From Flavobacteriaceae bacterium (GTDB taxonomy: Bacteria > Bacteroidota > Bacteroidia > Flavobacteriales > Flavobacteriaceae): a stretch of 64,000 nt of DNA. Each line of letters begins with the position of its first letter. Positions within the stretch are counted from its first letter, which is position 1. The stretch lies in assembly GCA_947453195.1 (NCBI GenBank), contig CANGFO010000001.1, forward strand, positions 124,001 through 188,000, read 5' to 3'. Shown here piece after piece: positions 18,973-25,726 of the stretch. The translations under genes and the position numbers were made by a program. The notes under the pieces were generated by a model. The model was not told the origin of the DNA. It saw only the letters and a program-made list of their open reading frames with translations, and did not search any database.

Positions 18973-19080
18973 TAGCCCTGATACAAGGGAAAAGCATCGC
19001 CAGTCGTTGCGAGGCACGAAGCAATCTTGGCAAGCTTTGGAAAGGCAGCAGGAATTGCCATTATCCAAAATGCTCAAGCC
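18973..19080. repeat. Composite structured intergenic repeat
   Basis: The gap before GH3 holds TAGCCCTGATACAAGGGA at 18973-18990, then AGTCGTTGCGAGGCACGAAG at 19002-19021. The latter resembles a GTCATTGCGAGGCACGAAGC-type repeat that I recall from many bacterial genomes. From 19036 to 19069 it continues with a nested hairpin: TTTGGA pairs with TCCAAA, and inside GGCA pairs with TGCC. The base composition is richer in G and C than the flanks. It looks like a dispersed non-coding repeat, not a gene. Confidence 0.6.
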
Positions 19081-19092
19081 ATTCACTCCTAA

Positions 19093-20574
19093 TTATTTTA
19101 ATTGTTCTGCAATTTTTCGGTCGTTGGATAATCGTGGTAATTTATTTTGTCCGCCTAATTTCCCGATGGATTTCATGTATTCTTGAAATCCGTTTTTGGA
19201 AACTTTGGTTATTTTTACTGTTTGTAGAACTTTTCCTACAATTAAATCGTCGTAATATACATTTTGTTTGCGCATAGCATTGTCAATGGCTAACGCAAAT
19301 TCGTCCAAATTATTGGGTTCGTTTTCAAATTCTATAAACCATTCGTGGAAGGGCAATCCGGTTTCGGGGGCAATTTGAGGTGCCACCGTAAATTCATTTA
19401 CTCGAATTTCAGAATCGTTCATTGCTTCTTGCAATGCGTGCTCGACTTCTTTACCAATAACATGCTCGCCAAAAGCTGAAATGTAGTGCTTAATTCTACC
19501 CGATACGATAACGCGATAGGGTTTCAAGCTGGTAAATTGCACCGTGTCTCCAATATTATAAGCCCAAAGACCGGCATTGGTAGAAATTATTAAAACATAA
19601 TTCACGTTTAATTCTACTTCGCCAATATTATACCTTTTAGGGTTTGGAGTAAAAAACTCATCGGACTTTACAAATTCATAGAAAATTCCGGAGTTTAAAA
19701 GCAGCAACATTCCTTTTTCTTTTTGGGAATCTTGGTAGGCAAAAAAGCCTTCCGAAGCCGGAAACAATTCTATTGAATCTACTTTACGGCCAATTAGGTT
19801 CTCAAATTTGGCGCGATACGGTTCATAATTTACGCCGCCATAAATGAATAAATTAAAGTTTTTAAAGAGATCGCCAACTGGCTTCCCTCCTTTTTGTTGT
19901 AGTTTTTCAAAATACATTTGTACCCACGACGGAATCCCCGAAATCACCGCCATATCTTCTTGAATGGTTTCTGCTACAATGGCATCCACCTTAGTTTCCC
20001 AATCTTCAATGCAATTGGTTTCCCAACATGGTAAGCGGTTTTTTTGTAAATAGTTGGGAACAAAATGCGCTACAATTCCGGAAAGTCTCCCGAGTTGGAT
20101 GCCGTTTTTTTCTTCTAAAATGGGACTTCCTTGCAGGAAAATCATTTTGCCGTTGACAAAATCGGCTTTTCCGGTTTCCTGAATATAATTTAGTATGGCA
20201 TTTCGAGCGGCTTCAATATGAAACGGCATCGATTCTTTAGTTAACGGAATGTATTTGGCGCCCGAAGTGGTTCCGGAAGTTTTAGCAAAATAAATTGGTT
20301 TTCCTTTCCATAGCACATTTTCTTCTCCTTGCACCACGCGATCTACATAAGGTTTTAGTTCTTCGTAATCCCGAATAGGAACTTGCTTTGCAAAATCTTC
20401 TGGAGTTTTTATTTGTGAAAATTGATGGTCTTTTCCAAACTGCGTTTTTTTCGCTTGACGGATTAAATCTTCAAAAACTTTTTGCTGAGCAGCAACAGGA
20501 TTGGCTACCCATTTTTGTGTTTTGTGGTGGATTATCTTAGCAAATATTTGGGCTGCAAGGGATTTTATAGACAT
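19093..20574 (-). CDS. GH3 auxin-responsive promoter family protein (acyl-adenylating enzyme-like)
   Basis: A 493-residue cytoplasmic protein of the GH3 branch of the ANL superfamily. The ATP/AMP-binding P-loop FAKTSGTTSGAKYIPL is at residues 96-111; further motifs are YGGVNYEPYRAKFE, ELFPASEGFFAYQ and YNIGDTVQF. Plant GH3 enzymes adenylate carboxylic acids and conjugate them to amino acids; the substrate of the widespread bacterial versions is not known to me. The ATG overlaps the TAA of the upstream anchor-protein gene by 1 nt (TAATG), so translation is coupled. Confidence 0.85.
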   Translation of the reverse strand: MSIKSLAAQIFAKIIHHKTQKWVANPVAAQQKVFEDLIRQAKKTQFGKDHQFSQIKTPEDFAKQVPIRDYEELKPYVDRVVQGEENVLWKGKPIYFAKTSGTTSGAKYIPLTKESMPFHIEAARNAILNYIQETGKADFVNGKMIFLQGSPILEEKNGIQLGRLSGIVAHFVPNYLQKNRLPCWETNCIEDWETKVDAIVAETIQEDMAVISGIPSWVQMYFEKLQQKGGKPVGDLFKNFNLFIYGGVNYEPYRAKFENLIGRKVDSIELFPASEGFFAYQDSQKEKGMLLLLNSGIFYEFVKSDEFFTPNPKRYNIGEVELNVNYVLIISTNAGLWAYNIGDTVQFTSLKPYRVIVSGRIKHYISAFGEHVIGKEVEHALQEAMNDSEIRVNEFTVAPQIAPETGLPFHEWFIEFENEPNNLDEFALAIDNAMRKQNVYYDDLIVGKVLQTVKITKVSKNGFQEYMKSIGKLGGQNKLPRLSNDRKIAEQLK

Positions 20575-21083
20575 TATTTATACTTCTTTTTGGAAGATTT
20601 TTCTTTTTCTTTATCTGCTTTTTCTTGTTCGGAAACTTCTTTTCTTAGTTTCAATTCCGATTCGGTTGCGGTCAATTGCAAGTCGGGTAAAGTATCAACA
20701 GATAATGCTAATATTGAGTCTTTATTAACTTTGGCGTATTGTAAATTTCCGTTCAATACTTTTTGAATGGATTGTAAATAAAGTTCGTTTTTCTTGATTG
20801 CAAATTCCAACGAATCCGATTTTAGAGCTAGTTCGGTTGCGTCTTTTTTAAGCTTAGTAGATGTATATCCCGGAATATATTCCCGTAAAGGGGTAAAAGC
20901 AATAATAAAAGTGGTGATAAAAATAATCAAAATGGCTCCAACAGAGGCAACCACAAAAACATTCATTAAAGTAAGTTTTAACGAAAATAATTCTTCAAAT
21001 GTGTCTTCGTTTAAAACCACTAATCTATTTTTAGCAAATAGCTGTTTTTTTAATAACTGTTTTTTTAAGCGTTTTTCAGACAT
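20574..21083 (-). CDS. Single-pass membrane protein, M23-peptidase-anchor-like but lacking the peptidase
   Basis: The 169-residue protein has a basic N-terminus (KRLKKQLLKKQL), RLVVLNEDTFEE, one transmembrane helix at about 38-62, then FTPLREYIPGY and a coiled-coil-like region ending in a Lys/Glu-rich tail. The segment from the basic start to the IPGY phrase resembles the membrane-anchor part of flavobacterial M23 metallopeptidases, but there is no HxH or other LytM motif, and the protein ends where that domain would begin. It could be a truncated derivative or a separate short family. It shares an operon with GH3. Confidence 0.6.
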   Translation of the reverse strand: MSEKRLKKQLLKKQLFAKNRLVVLNEDTFEELFSLKLTLMNVFVVASVGAILIIFITTFIIAFTPLREYIPGYTSTKLKKDATELALKSDSLEFAIKKNELYLQSIQKVLNGNLQYAKVNKDSILALSVDTLPDLQLTATESELKLRKEVSEQEKADKEKEKSSKKKYK

Positions 21084-21100
21084 CTTGTTCGATTATATTA

Positions 21101-21108
21101 CAAATATA
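21101..21108 (-). promoter_or_regulatory. -7 promoter element for the anchor-protein/GH3 operon
   Basis: The minus strand reads TATATTTG, an exact TAnnTTTG match, 17 bp before the ATG at 21083. A TTG is present 16 bp further upstream (21127-21125), slightly short of the usual spacing. It is divergent from the tatA promoter about 80 bp away. Confidence 0.6.
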
Positions 21109-21161
21109 GAAATTAGTTCGGAACCAAACTTGTGATTTAACCGTTCTTTAATGCTAAATAA

Positions 21162-21193
21162 TTGCGGAGCTAAATAAATATTTTCTACATTTG
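21162..21193 (+). promoter_or_regulatory. tatA promoter (TTG-N21-TAnnTTTG)
   Basis: TTG at 21162-21164 and TAcaTTTG at 21186-21193 are separated by 21 bp, a good fit to the Bacteroidota vegetative promoter. The -7 box ends 28 bp before the tatA ATG. Confidence 0.7.
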
Positions 21194-21221
21194 CATCATA
21201 TAACTTTTAATAAGTACCATT

Positions 21222-21416
21222 ATGAACTTTTTAACCATATTTTTAGAGCTTACACCGGGACATGTTTTACTAATATTAGCGATATTTTTACTTCTTTTTG
21301 GAGGTAAAAAAATTCCAGAATTAATGAAAGGATTAGGAACTGGTCTTAAAGAATTTAAGAACGCTGCTAAAGAAGATTCAACTCCAACTAAAAAAGAGGA
21401 AGAAACTAAAGAATAG
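21222..21416 (+). CDS. tatA: Sec-independent protein translocase TatA/E
   Basis: A 64-residue membrane protein with the TatA layout: a short periplasmic N-terminus, one transmembrane helix (about 10-26, [14 protein letters not shown]), the FGGKKIPEL hinge with the conserved FG pair, an amphipathic helix ([13 protein letters not shown]) and an acidic/basic disordered tail. TatA oligomers form the translocation path for folded proteins. It is a single gene flanked by its own promoter and a strong bidirectional terminator; tatC is not in this window. Confidence 0.93.
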   Translation: MNFLTIFLELTPGHVLLILAIFLLLFGGKKIPELMKGLGTGLKEFKNAAKEDSTPTKKEEETKE

Positions 21417-21440
21417 GTTTTCTTTTAATTACATTTTATA

Positions 21441-21493
21441 ATTCCAAATCCCATTTCCTTCGACAAGCTCAGGATGACAATGGGATTTGGAAT
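21441..21493. terminator. Bidirectional terminator with repeat-family loop between tatA and tex
   Basis: ATTCCAAATCCCATT at 21441-21455 pairs perfectly over 15 bp with its inverted copy at 21479-21493, and T runs lie on both sides, so it serves the convergent tatA and tex genes. The 23-nt loop reads TCCTTCGACAAGCTCAGGAT plus GAC, which belongs to a CTTCGACAAGCTCAG-type repeat; a diverged copy lies at 34587-34601. Confidence 0.8.
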
Positions 21494-21500
21494 TTTTTAT

Positions 21501-23627
21501 TTAACAAATCATTGTCAACTGAATTCGTTTTCGGTCTTCATCTACCTCAACGACTTTTACTTGAACATGCTGGTGGAGTTTTACCACTTCATTCACATCA
21601 GATACAAAACCTGCTTTAAGTTGGGAAATATGAACCAAGCCGCTTTCCTTAACCCCAATATCAACAAAGCATCCAAAGGCAGTAATGTTGTTTACAATTC
21701 CAGGTAAAATCATACCCGAATGAACGTCTTTTATGGTTTTTACATTTGGATCAAATTCGAACACTTTTGCTGCTTTTCTTGGGTCCAATCCAGGTTTAAC
21801 CAATTCTTTTAGAATGTCTTTTATTCCTAAAATTCCGATGGTTTCGTTGGTGTATTTTTCGGGTTGAATGGCGTCTATTTTTTCTTTATTTGCAATTAAT
21901 TCGTTTACCGAAATTTTTAAATTTTTTGCCATTTTTTCCACCACTGGATAAGCTTCTGGATGCACCGCCGAATTGTCCAACGGATTTTTTCCGTCTTTAA
22001 TTCGAATAAATGCTGCCGCTTGTTGGTAAGCTTTATCACCTAATCGTGGCACTTTTTTAAGTTGTTTTCGGTCTTCAAAAGGCCCGTTTTCTGATCGGAA
22101 ATTAATGATGTTTTCGGCCGTTTTTTCTCCTATCCCACTCACATAACTCAACAACGATTTGCTTGCCGTATTGATATTAATTCCTACCGAGTTTACACAA
22201 CGAATTACGGTATTGTCTAATTCTTCTTTTAATTTTGTCTGATCTACATCGTGTTGGTATTGCCCTACTCCTATCGATTTGGCGTCAATTTTTACTAATT
22301 CGGCCAAAGGATCTGAAAGTCTTCTTCCGATAGAAACTGAACCTCGAACGGTTACATCATAATTAGGAAATTCTTCGCGTGCAATTTTACTTGCCGAATA
22401 TACCGAGGCTCCTGCTTCAGAAACCACAAAAACCTGAACGGGTTTGTCGAAAGGGATTTTCTTAATAAAAAATTCGGTTTCTCTTGATGCGGTTCCGTTT
22501 CCAATTGAAATTGCTTCAATGTTATAGGCGTTTACCATCGATTTAATCTTTTTCATCGCCATTGCCGTTTCATTTTGCGGCTGGTGCGGATAGATGGTTT
22601 CGTTGTATAATAAATCGCCTTTTTCATCGAGGCAAACTATTTTGCAGCCGCTTCTAAAACCAGGATCGATGGCTAAAATTCGTTTTTCACCTAATGGTGG
22701 AGCCAGTAATAACTGACCTAAATTTCCGGCAAAAACATCGATGGCTTTGGCATCAGCATTTGCTTTAGCTTCTTGCAATACTTCATTTGAAATGGCCGGA
22801 TGCAAGAGTCTTTTATAACTGTCTTCAATGGCAAGTTGCACATGCGAAATGGCCGGACTGTTGCTGTTTTTAATTATTAATTCGTCAATTAAATCGTAGG
22901 TTTCGTCCAAATCGGTTTCGATTTTAATTTTAACAAATCCTTCGTTTTCTGCACGAAGCATTGCCAATAATCTATGGGAAGGAGCTTTAGTTAAGGGTTC
23001 TGCCCATTCAAAATACTGAGAGAACTTTTGAGCAGCCTCTTCTTCCGATTTCTTTTTTATTACTTTCGATTCAATTATTGCTTTTCTAGTATACAAACGG
23101 CGCAGACTTTGACGCACAGCAATAGTTTCGTTGATCCATTCGGCAACAATATCTCTAGCGCCTTGAAGCGCTTCCTCTTCGTTTTTAATATTCTTATTGA
23201 TATATTGTGTAGACAAGAAATCTACATCATCATTTTTTTGAGCTATTATTAATTTTGCTAAAGGCTCCAATCCGTTTTCTCGAGCAACATCGGCGCGGGT
23301 TTTTTTCTTCTTTTTATAGGGTAAATACAAGTCTTCAATTTCTTGTAAGTCGAAGCTTTTTTCAATTTTTGATTTTAATTCGGGTGAAAGTTGCCCTTGC
23401 TCTTCAATGTTTTTTAGAATGCTGTCTTTTCTTTTTACAATTTCATCGTATTGCTTGGAAAGTTTTGCAATTTGTTCAATAACCACCTCATCTAAATTTC
23501 CGGTTTGGTCTTTTCTGTATCGAGAAATAAATGGAATCGTACAGTCTTCGGATAGTAATTTTATTGTGGCTTCTATGTTTTTAGGCACCGTGTTTACTTG
23601 TGCCTGGATGAATTGTATTTTGGTCAT
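21501..23627 (-). CDS. tex: Tex family RNA-binding transcription accessory protein
   Basis: The 708-residue protein has the full Tex layout: a helical Tex-N region (to about 190), a YqgF/RuvC-like RNase H fold from about 322 (RILAIDPGFRSGCKIV), helix-hairpin-helix DNA-binding motifs at about 490-560 (YVSGIGEKTAENI, VPRLGDKAYQQAA), and a C-terminal S1 RNA-binding domain at about 637-708 (GMILPGIVNNITAFGCFVDIG). Tex binds nucleic acids and is linked to transcription and stress tolerance; whether it is a nuclease here is unknown. It is the last gene of rpiB-CDF-tex, 11 nt after the CDF gene. Confidence 0.93.
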   Translation of the reverse strand: MTKIQFIQAQVNTVPKNIEATIKLLSEDCTIPFISRYRKDQTGNLDEVVIEQIAKLSKQYDEIVKRKDSILKNIEEQGQLSPELKSKIEKSFDLQEIEDLYLPYKKKKKTRADVARENGLEPLAKLIIAQKNDDVDFLSTQYINKNIKNEEEALQGARDIVAEWINETIAVRQSLRRLYTRKAIIESKVIKKKSEEEAAQKFSQYFEWAEPLTKAPSHRLLAMLRAENEGFVKIKIETDLDETYDLIDELIIKNSNSPAISHVQLAIEDSYKRLLHPAISNEVLQEAKANADAKAIDVFAGNLGQLLLAPPLGEKRILAIDPGFRSGCKIVCLDEKGDLLYNETIYPHQPQNETAMAMKKIKSMVNAYNIEAISIGNGTASRETEFFIKKIPFDKPVQVFVVSEAGASVYSASKIAREEFPNYDVTVRGSVSIGRRLSDPLAELVKIDAKSIGVGQYQHDVDQTKLKEELDNTVIRCVNSVGININTASKSLLSYVSGIGEKTAENIINFRSENGPFEDRKQLKKVPRLGDKAYQQAAAFIRIKDGKNPLDNSAVHPEAYPVVEKMAKNLKISVNELIANKEKIDAIQPEKYTNETIGILGIKDILKELVKPGLDPRKAAKVFEFDPNVKTIKDVHSGMILPGIVNNITAFGCFVDIGVKESGLVHISQLKAGFVSDVNEVVKLHQHVQVKVVEVDEDRKRIQLTMIC

Positions 23628-23638
23628 TTTGGAATTAT

Positions 23639-24547
23639 TTAATCCTGAACAATAATTTCTTTAGGGTCTTCTTTTTTAAATTCAGGCTGAATGGTAATGT
23701 GGTTTATGTTAAATTTTTCAAATAATACTTCTTCTATTTTATGAAGTAACTCATCAAATTCACTTATTTTAATATCGTGATCGCAATCTAAATGGGCTTC
23801 AAGGTGCAATTCTTCTTCGTTAAGATGCCAAACATGAACGTGGTGTAAATTTCGGGCTCCTGGGATTTTATTAACTTCATCCACAATGTCTTTAATATTT
23901 ATGGTGTCGGGGGTGAATAACATTAACATTTTGGTAGAAGTTTTTAATAAATCATACCCAACAAAAATTAAATAGAATCCAATTAATATCGTCAAAACTC
24001 CATCAACCCAATACCAGCCAAAAAATTTCATCAACAATCCACCCACTAATACCGCTACCGAGGCCATCATATCGGTTAATAAATGCATGTAGGCCGATTT
24101 CATATTGATGTTGTGTTCGGCATCTTTTTGTAATAATAAAACCGATCCGCCGTTAACTACAATTCCCAAAACCGATAACCATATTACAATATTGGATTCT
24201 ATGGGTTGTGGATGAAAAAAACGATTGGCCGCTCCATAAATCAAGATAAAAGCAACTATTATTAAAGTAGATGCGTTTATGAACGCCGCAATTAATTCGG
24301 CTCTTTTATATCCAAAAGTATGGTCTTCGGTTGCTTTTTTGTGAGAAAGTTTATGGGCGATTAAACTGAATCCTAAAGATAATACATCCGAAAAATTATG
24401 CAACGCATCGGATAATAAGGCCAAACTTCCAGAGGCAATTCCGCCTATAACCTGTGCTACAGTAATTAGTAAATTCAATAAAATAGAATAGACTAAGTTT
24501 TTTCCTTGAACTACATGTTTATGGGTATGTGAATGGGATTCTACCAT
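23639..24547 (-). CDS. Cation diffusion facilitator family metal exporter
   Basis: The 302-residue inner-membrane antiporter has six membrane segments and a cytoplasmic C-terminal domain. The transport-site motifs are visible: HNFSD in the second helix (about residues 48-52) and HLLTDMMAS in the fifth (about 155-163), matching HxxxD/HxxxD zinc-specific CDF proteins such as ZitB/CzcD. A His-rich N-terminus (MVESHSHTHKH) and a C-terminal domain with HHVHVWHLN are further metal-binding features. Zinc export is the likely role. It abuts rpiB with no gap. Confidence 0.9.
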   Translation of the reverse strand: MVESHSHTHKHVVQGKNLVYSILLNLLITVAQVIGGIASGSLALLSDALHNFSDVLSLGFSLIAHKLSHKKATEDHTFGYKRAELIAAFINASTLIIVAFILIYGAANRFFHPQPIESNIVIWLSVLGIVVNGGSVLLLQKDAEHNINMKSAYMHLLTDMMASVAVLVGGLLMKFFGWYWVDGVLTILIGFYLIFVGYDLLKTSTKMLMLFTPDTINIKDIVDEVNKIPGARNLHHVHVWHLNEEELHLEAHLDCDHDIKISEFDELLHKIEEVLFEKFNINHITIQPEFKKEDPKEIIVQD

Positions 24548-24979
24548 TTAGTTACATGAAATTTTATCCACGCGGTTGGCGTGTCGTCCACCTTCAAATT
24601 CGGTATTAATAAAAGTATTTACTATTTCAACGGCTTGAGGAATTGAAGTAAATCGCGCCGGAATACTTACCACATTTGCATTATTGTGTTGGCGCGCCAG
24701 CGCCGAAATTTCTTTAGTCCAACATAAGGCTGCACGAATTCCTTGGTGTTTATTAGCAGTCATTGCAATTCCGTTTCCTGAACCACAAATTACTATTCCT
24801 AAATCAGCTTTACCAGATTCTACATCTAACGCAACCGGATGAGCAAAATCAGGGTAATCAACACTTGCTTCAGTATCGGTTCCGTAATTAATAACTTCAT
24901 GTCCATTGGAAGTTAAAAATTCAACAATAGCTTTTTTATAATCTGGTCCTGCGTGATCGTTACCGATAGAAATTTTCAT
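24548..24979 (-). CDS. rpiB: Ribose-5-phosphate isomerase B
   Basis: It interconverts ribulose-5-phosphate and ribose-5-phosphate in the pentose phosphate pathway. The 143-residue protein shows the RpiB signatures SIGNDHAG at the N-terminus, YPDFAH at about 42-47 and the active-site loop VICGSGNGIAMTANK with Cys65. It is the first gene of a minus-strand operon with the CDF exporter and tex, and the last minus-strand gene before the AT-rich gap. A DnaA-box-like 9-mer, TTATCCACG, lies inside its 3' end at 24564-24572. Confidence 0.95.
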   Translation of the reverse strand: MKISIGNDHAGPDYKKAIVEFLTSNGHEVINYGTDTEASVDYPDFAHPVALDVESGKADLGIVICGSGNGIAMTANKHQGIRAALCWTKEISALARQHNNANVVSIPARFTSIPQAVEIVNTFINTEFEGGRHANRVDKISCN

Positions 24980-25006
24980 AGTAGTTTTTTATTATTAATA
25001 TGGTAA

Positions 25007-25014
25007 CAAATTTA
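25007..25014 (-). promoter_or_regulatory. -7 promoter element for rpiB
   Basis: The minus strand reads TAAATTTG, an exact TAnnTTTG match, 27 bp before the rpiB ATG. No TTG is visible at -33. Confidence 0.45.
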
Positions 25015-25216
25015 GTTAAACTTATTAGTAAATCTGTTTCATTTTATTAAAAATATAACTACTTGATTTACATTTTATAAGGAAATTTATAGTTGATGAT
25101 TTTTTATTAAAATTCTACTATTTATACAATTTATATAAGATAAATGTTAAAAAATTTAATTGTTAATAGTGATTTGCAATTCATTGATATTCAGTTAACT
25201 TTAATTTAACTCAACT

Positions 25217-25225
25217 TGTTGATAA
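25217..25225 (-). promoter_or_regulatory. DnaA-box-like 9-mer
   Basis: TTATCAACA on the minus strand, one mismatch from TTATCCACA. It sits in a small inverted repeat (AACTT...AAGTT). An identical 9-mer in the same orientation lies at 25470-25478. Confidence 0.4.
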
Positions 25226-25363
25226 GTTAATATAGAAAATAAGAAGTTTTTTTAGGTAGTAAATAAATAATTTGTAATCCAAAATTGGATTGAGAAAATC
25301 AAAATTAGTTTGCTCTTTTTTTATAAAAGTTATCAGTATTAAAAAGTAGTTTTTCAACCAAAA

Positions 25364-25410
25364 TTAACAAGTAAAGTTATTTACAAAATAGTAGCTTTTT
25401 TACTTGTTAA
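25364..25410. repeat. 12-bp inverted repeat in the candidate origin
   Basis: TTAACAAGTAAA (25364-25375) and TTTACTTGTTAA (25399-25410) are perfect inverted copies separated by 23 bp. There is no T run fitting a terminator, so it may be a protein-binding or structural element. Confidence 0.6.
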
Positions 25411-25469
25411 CATCTGTTTATTATTTTTTGAATTCTGTTTAAAATTAGCGTTTTATATCTTAAAAAAGG

Positions 25470-25478
25470 TGTTGATAA
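25470..25478 (-). promoter_or_regulatory. DnaA-box-like 9-mer
   Basis: Second copy of TTATCAACA on the minus strand, 253 bp from the first, in the same orientation. Confidence 0.4.
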
Positions 25479-25726
25479 ATAGAAATAACTAAATCTAACT
25501 TAATAATCAAGTTTTAAAATTTAAAGTTATTATACAAATTAACACTACATAATAACCATCATAAATTAAATTTAAATTTTAAAAATATTTTCTTTTTTTT
25601 AATAGATGTTGAAAACTTCTAGTTTTTAAAAAATAGATTTAAAAGTTATATTTTCGATAAATCTAATCTGTATTCTGTATTTTCAATTTTCTTCTTCGTA
25701 ATTTTAAACCTTATTAGATAAAGATT

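Larger units (their letters stand above)
24980..25726. other. 747-bp AT-rich gene-free region, candidate chromosomal replication origin
   Basis: I see no credible ORF. The region carries two identical TTATCAACA 9-mers on the minus strand (25217-25225 and 25470-25478), one mismatch from the DnaA box TTATCCACA; a looser TTATACAAA at 25530-25538; a 12-bp inverted repeat TTAACAAGTAAA/TTTACTTGTTAA at 25364-25375 and 25399-25410; and a nearly pure A/T stretch at about 25560-25605 that could serve as an unwinding element. Genes to the left run mostly minus and those to the right mostly plus, as expected at an origin. The rpiB promoter is at its left edge. The origin call is inference. Confidence 0.5.
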
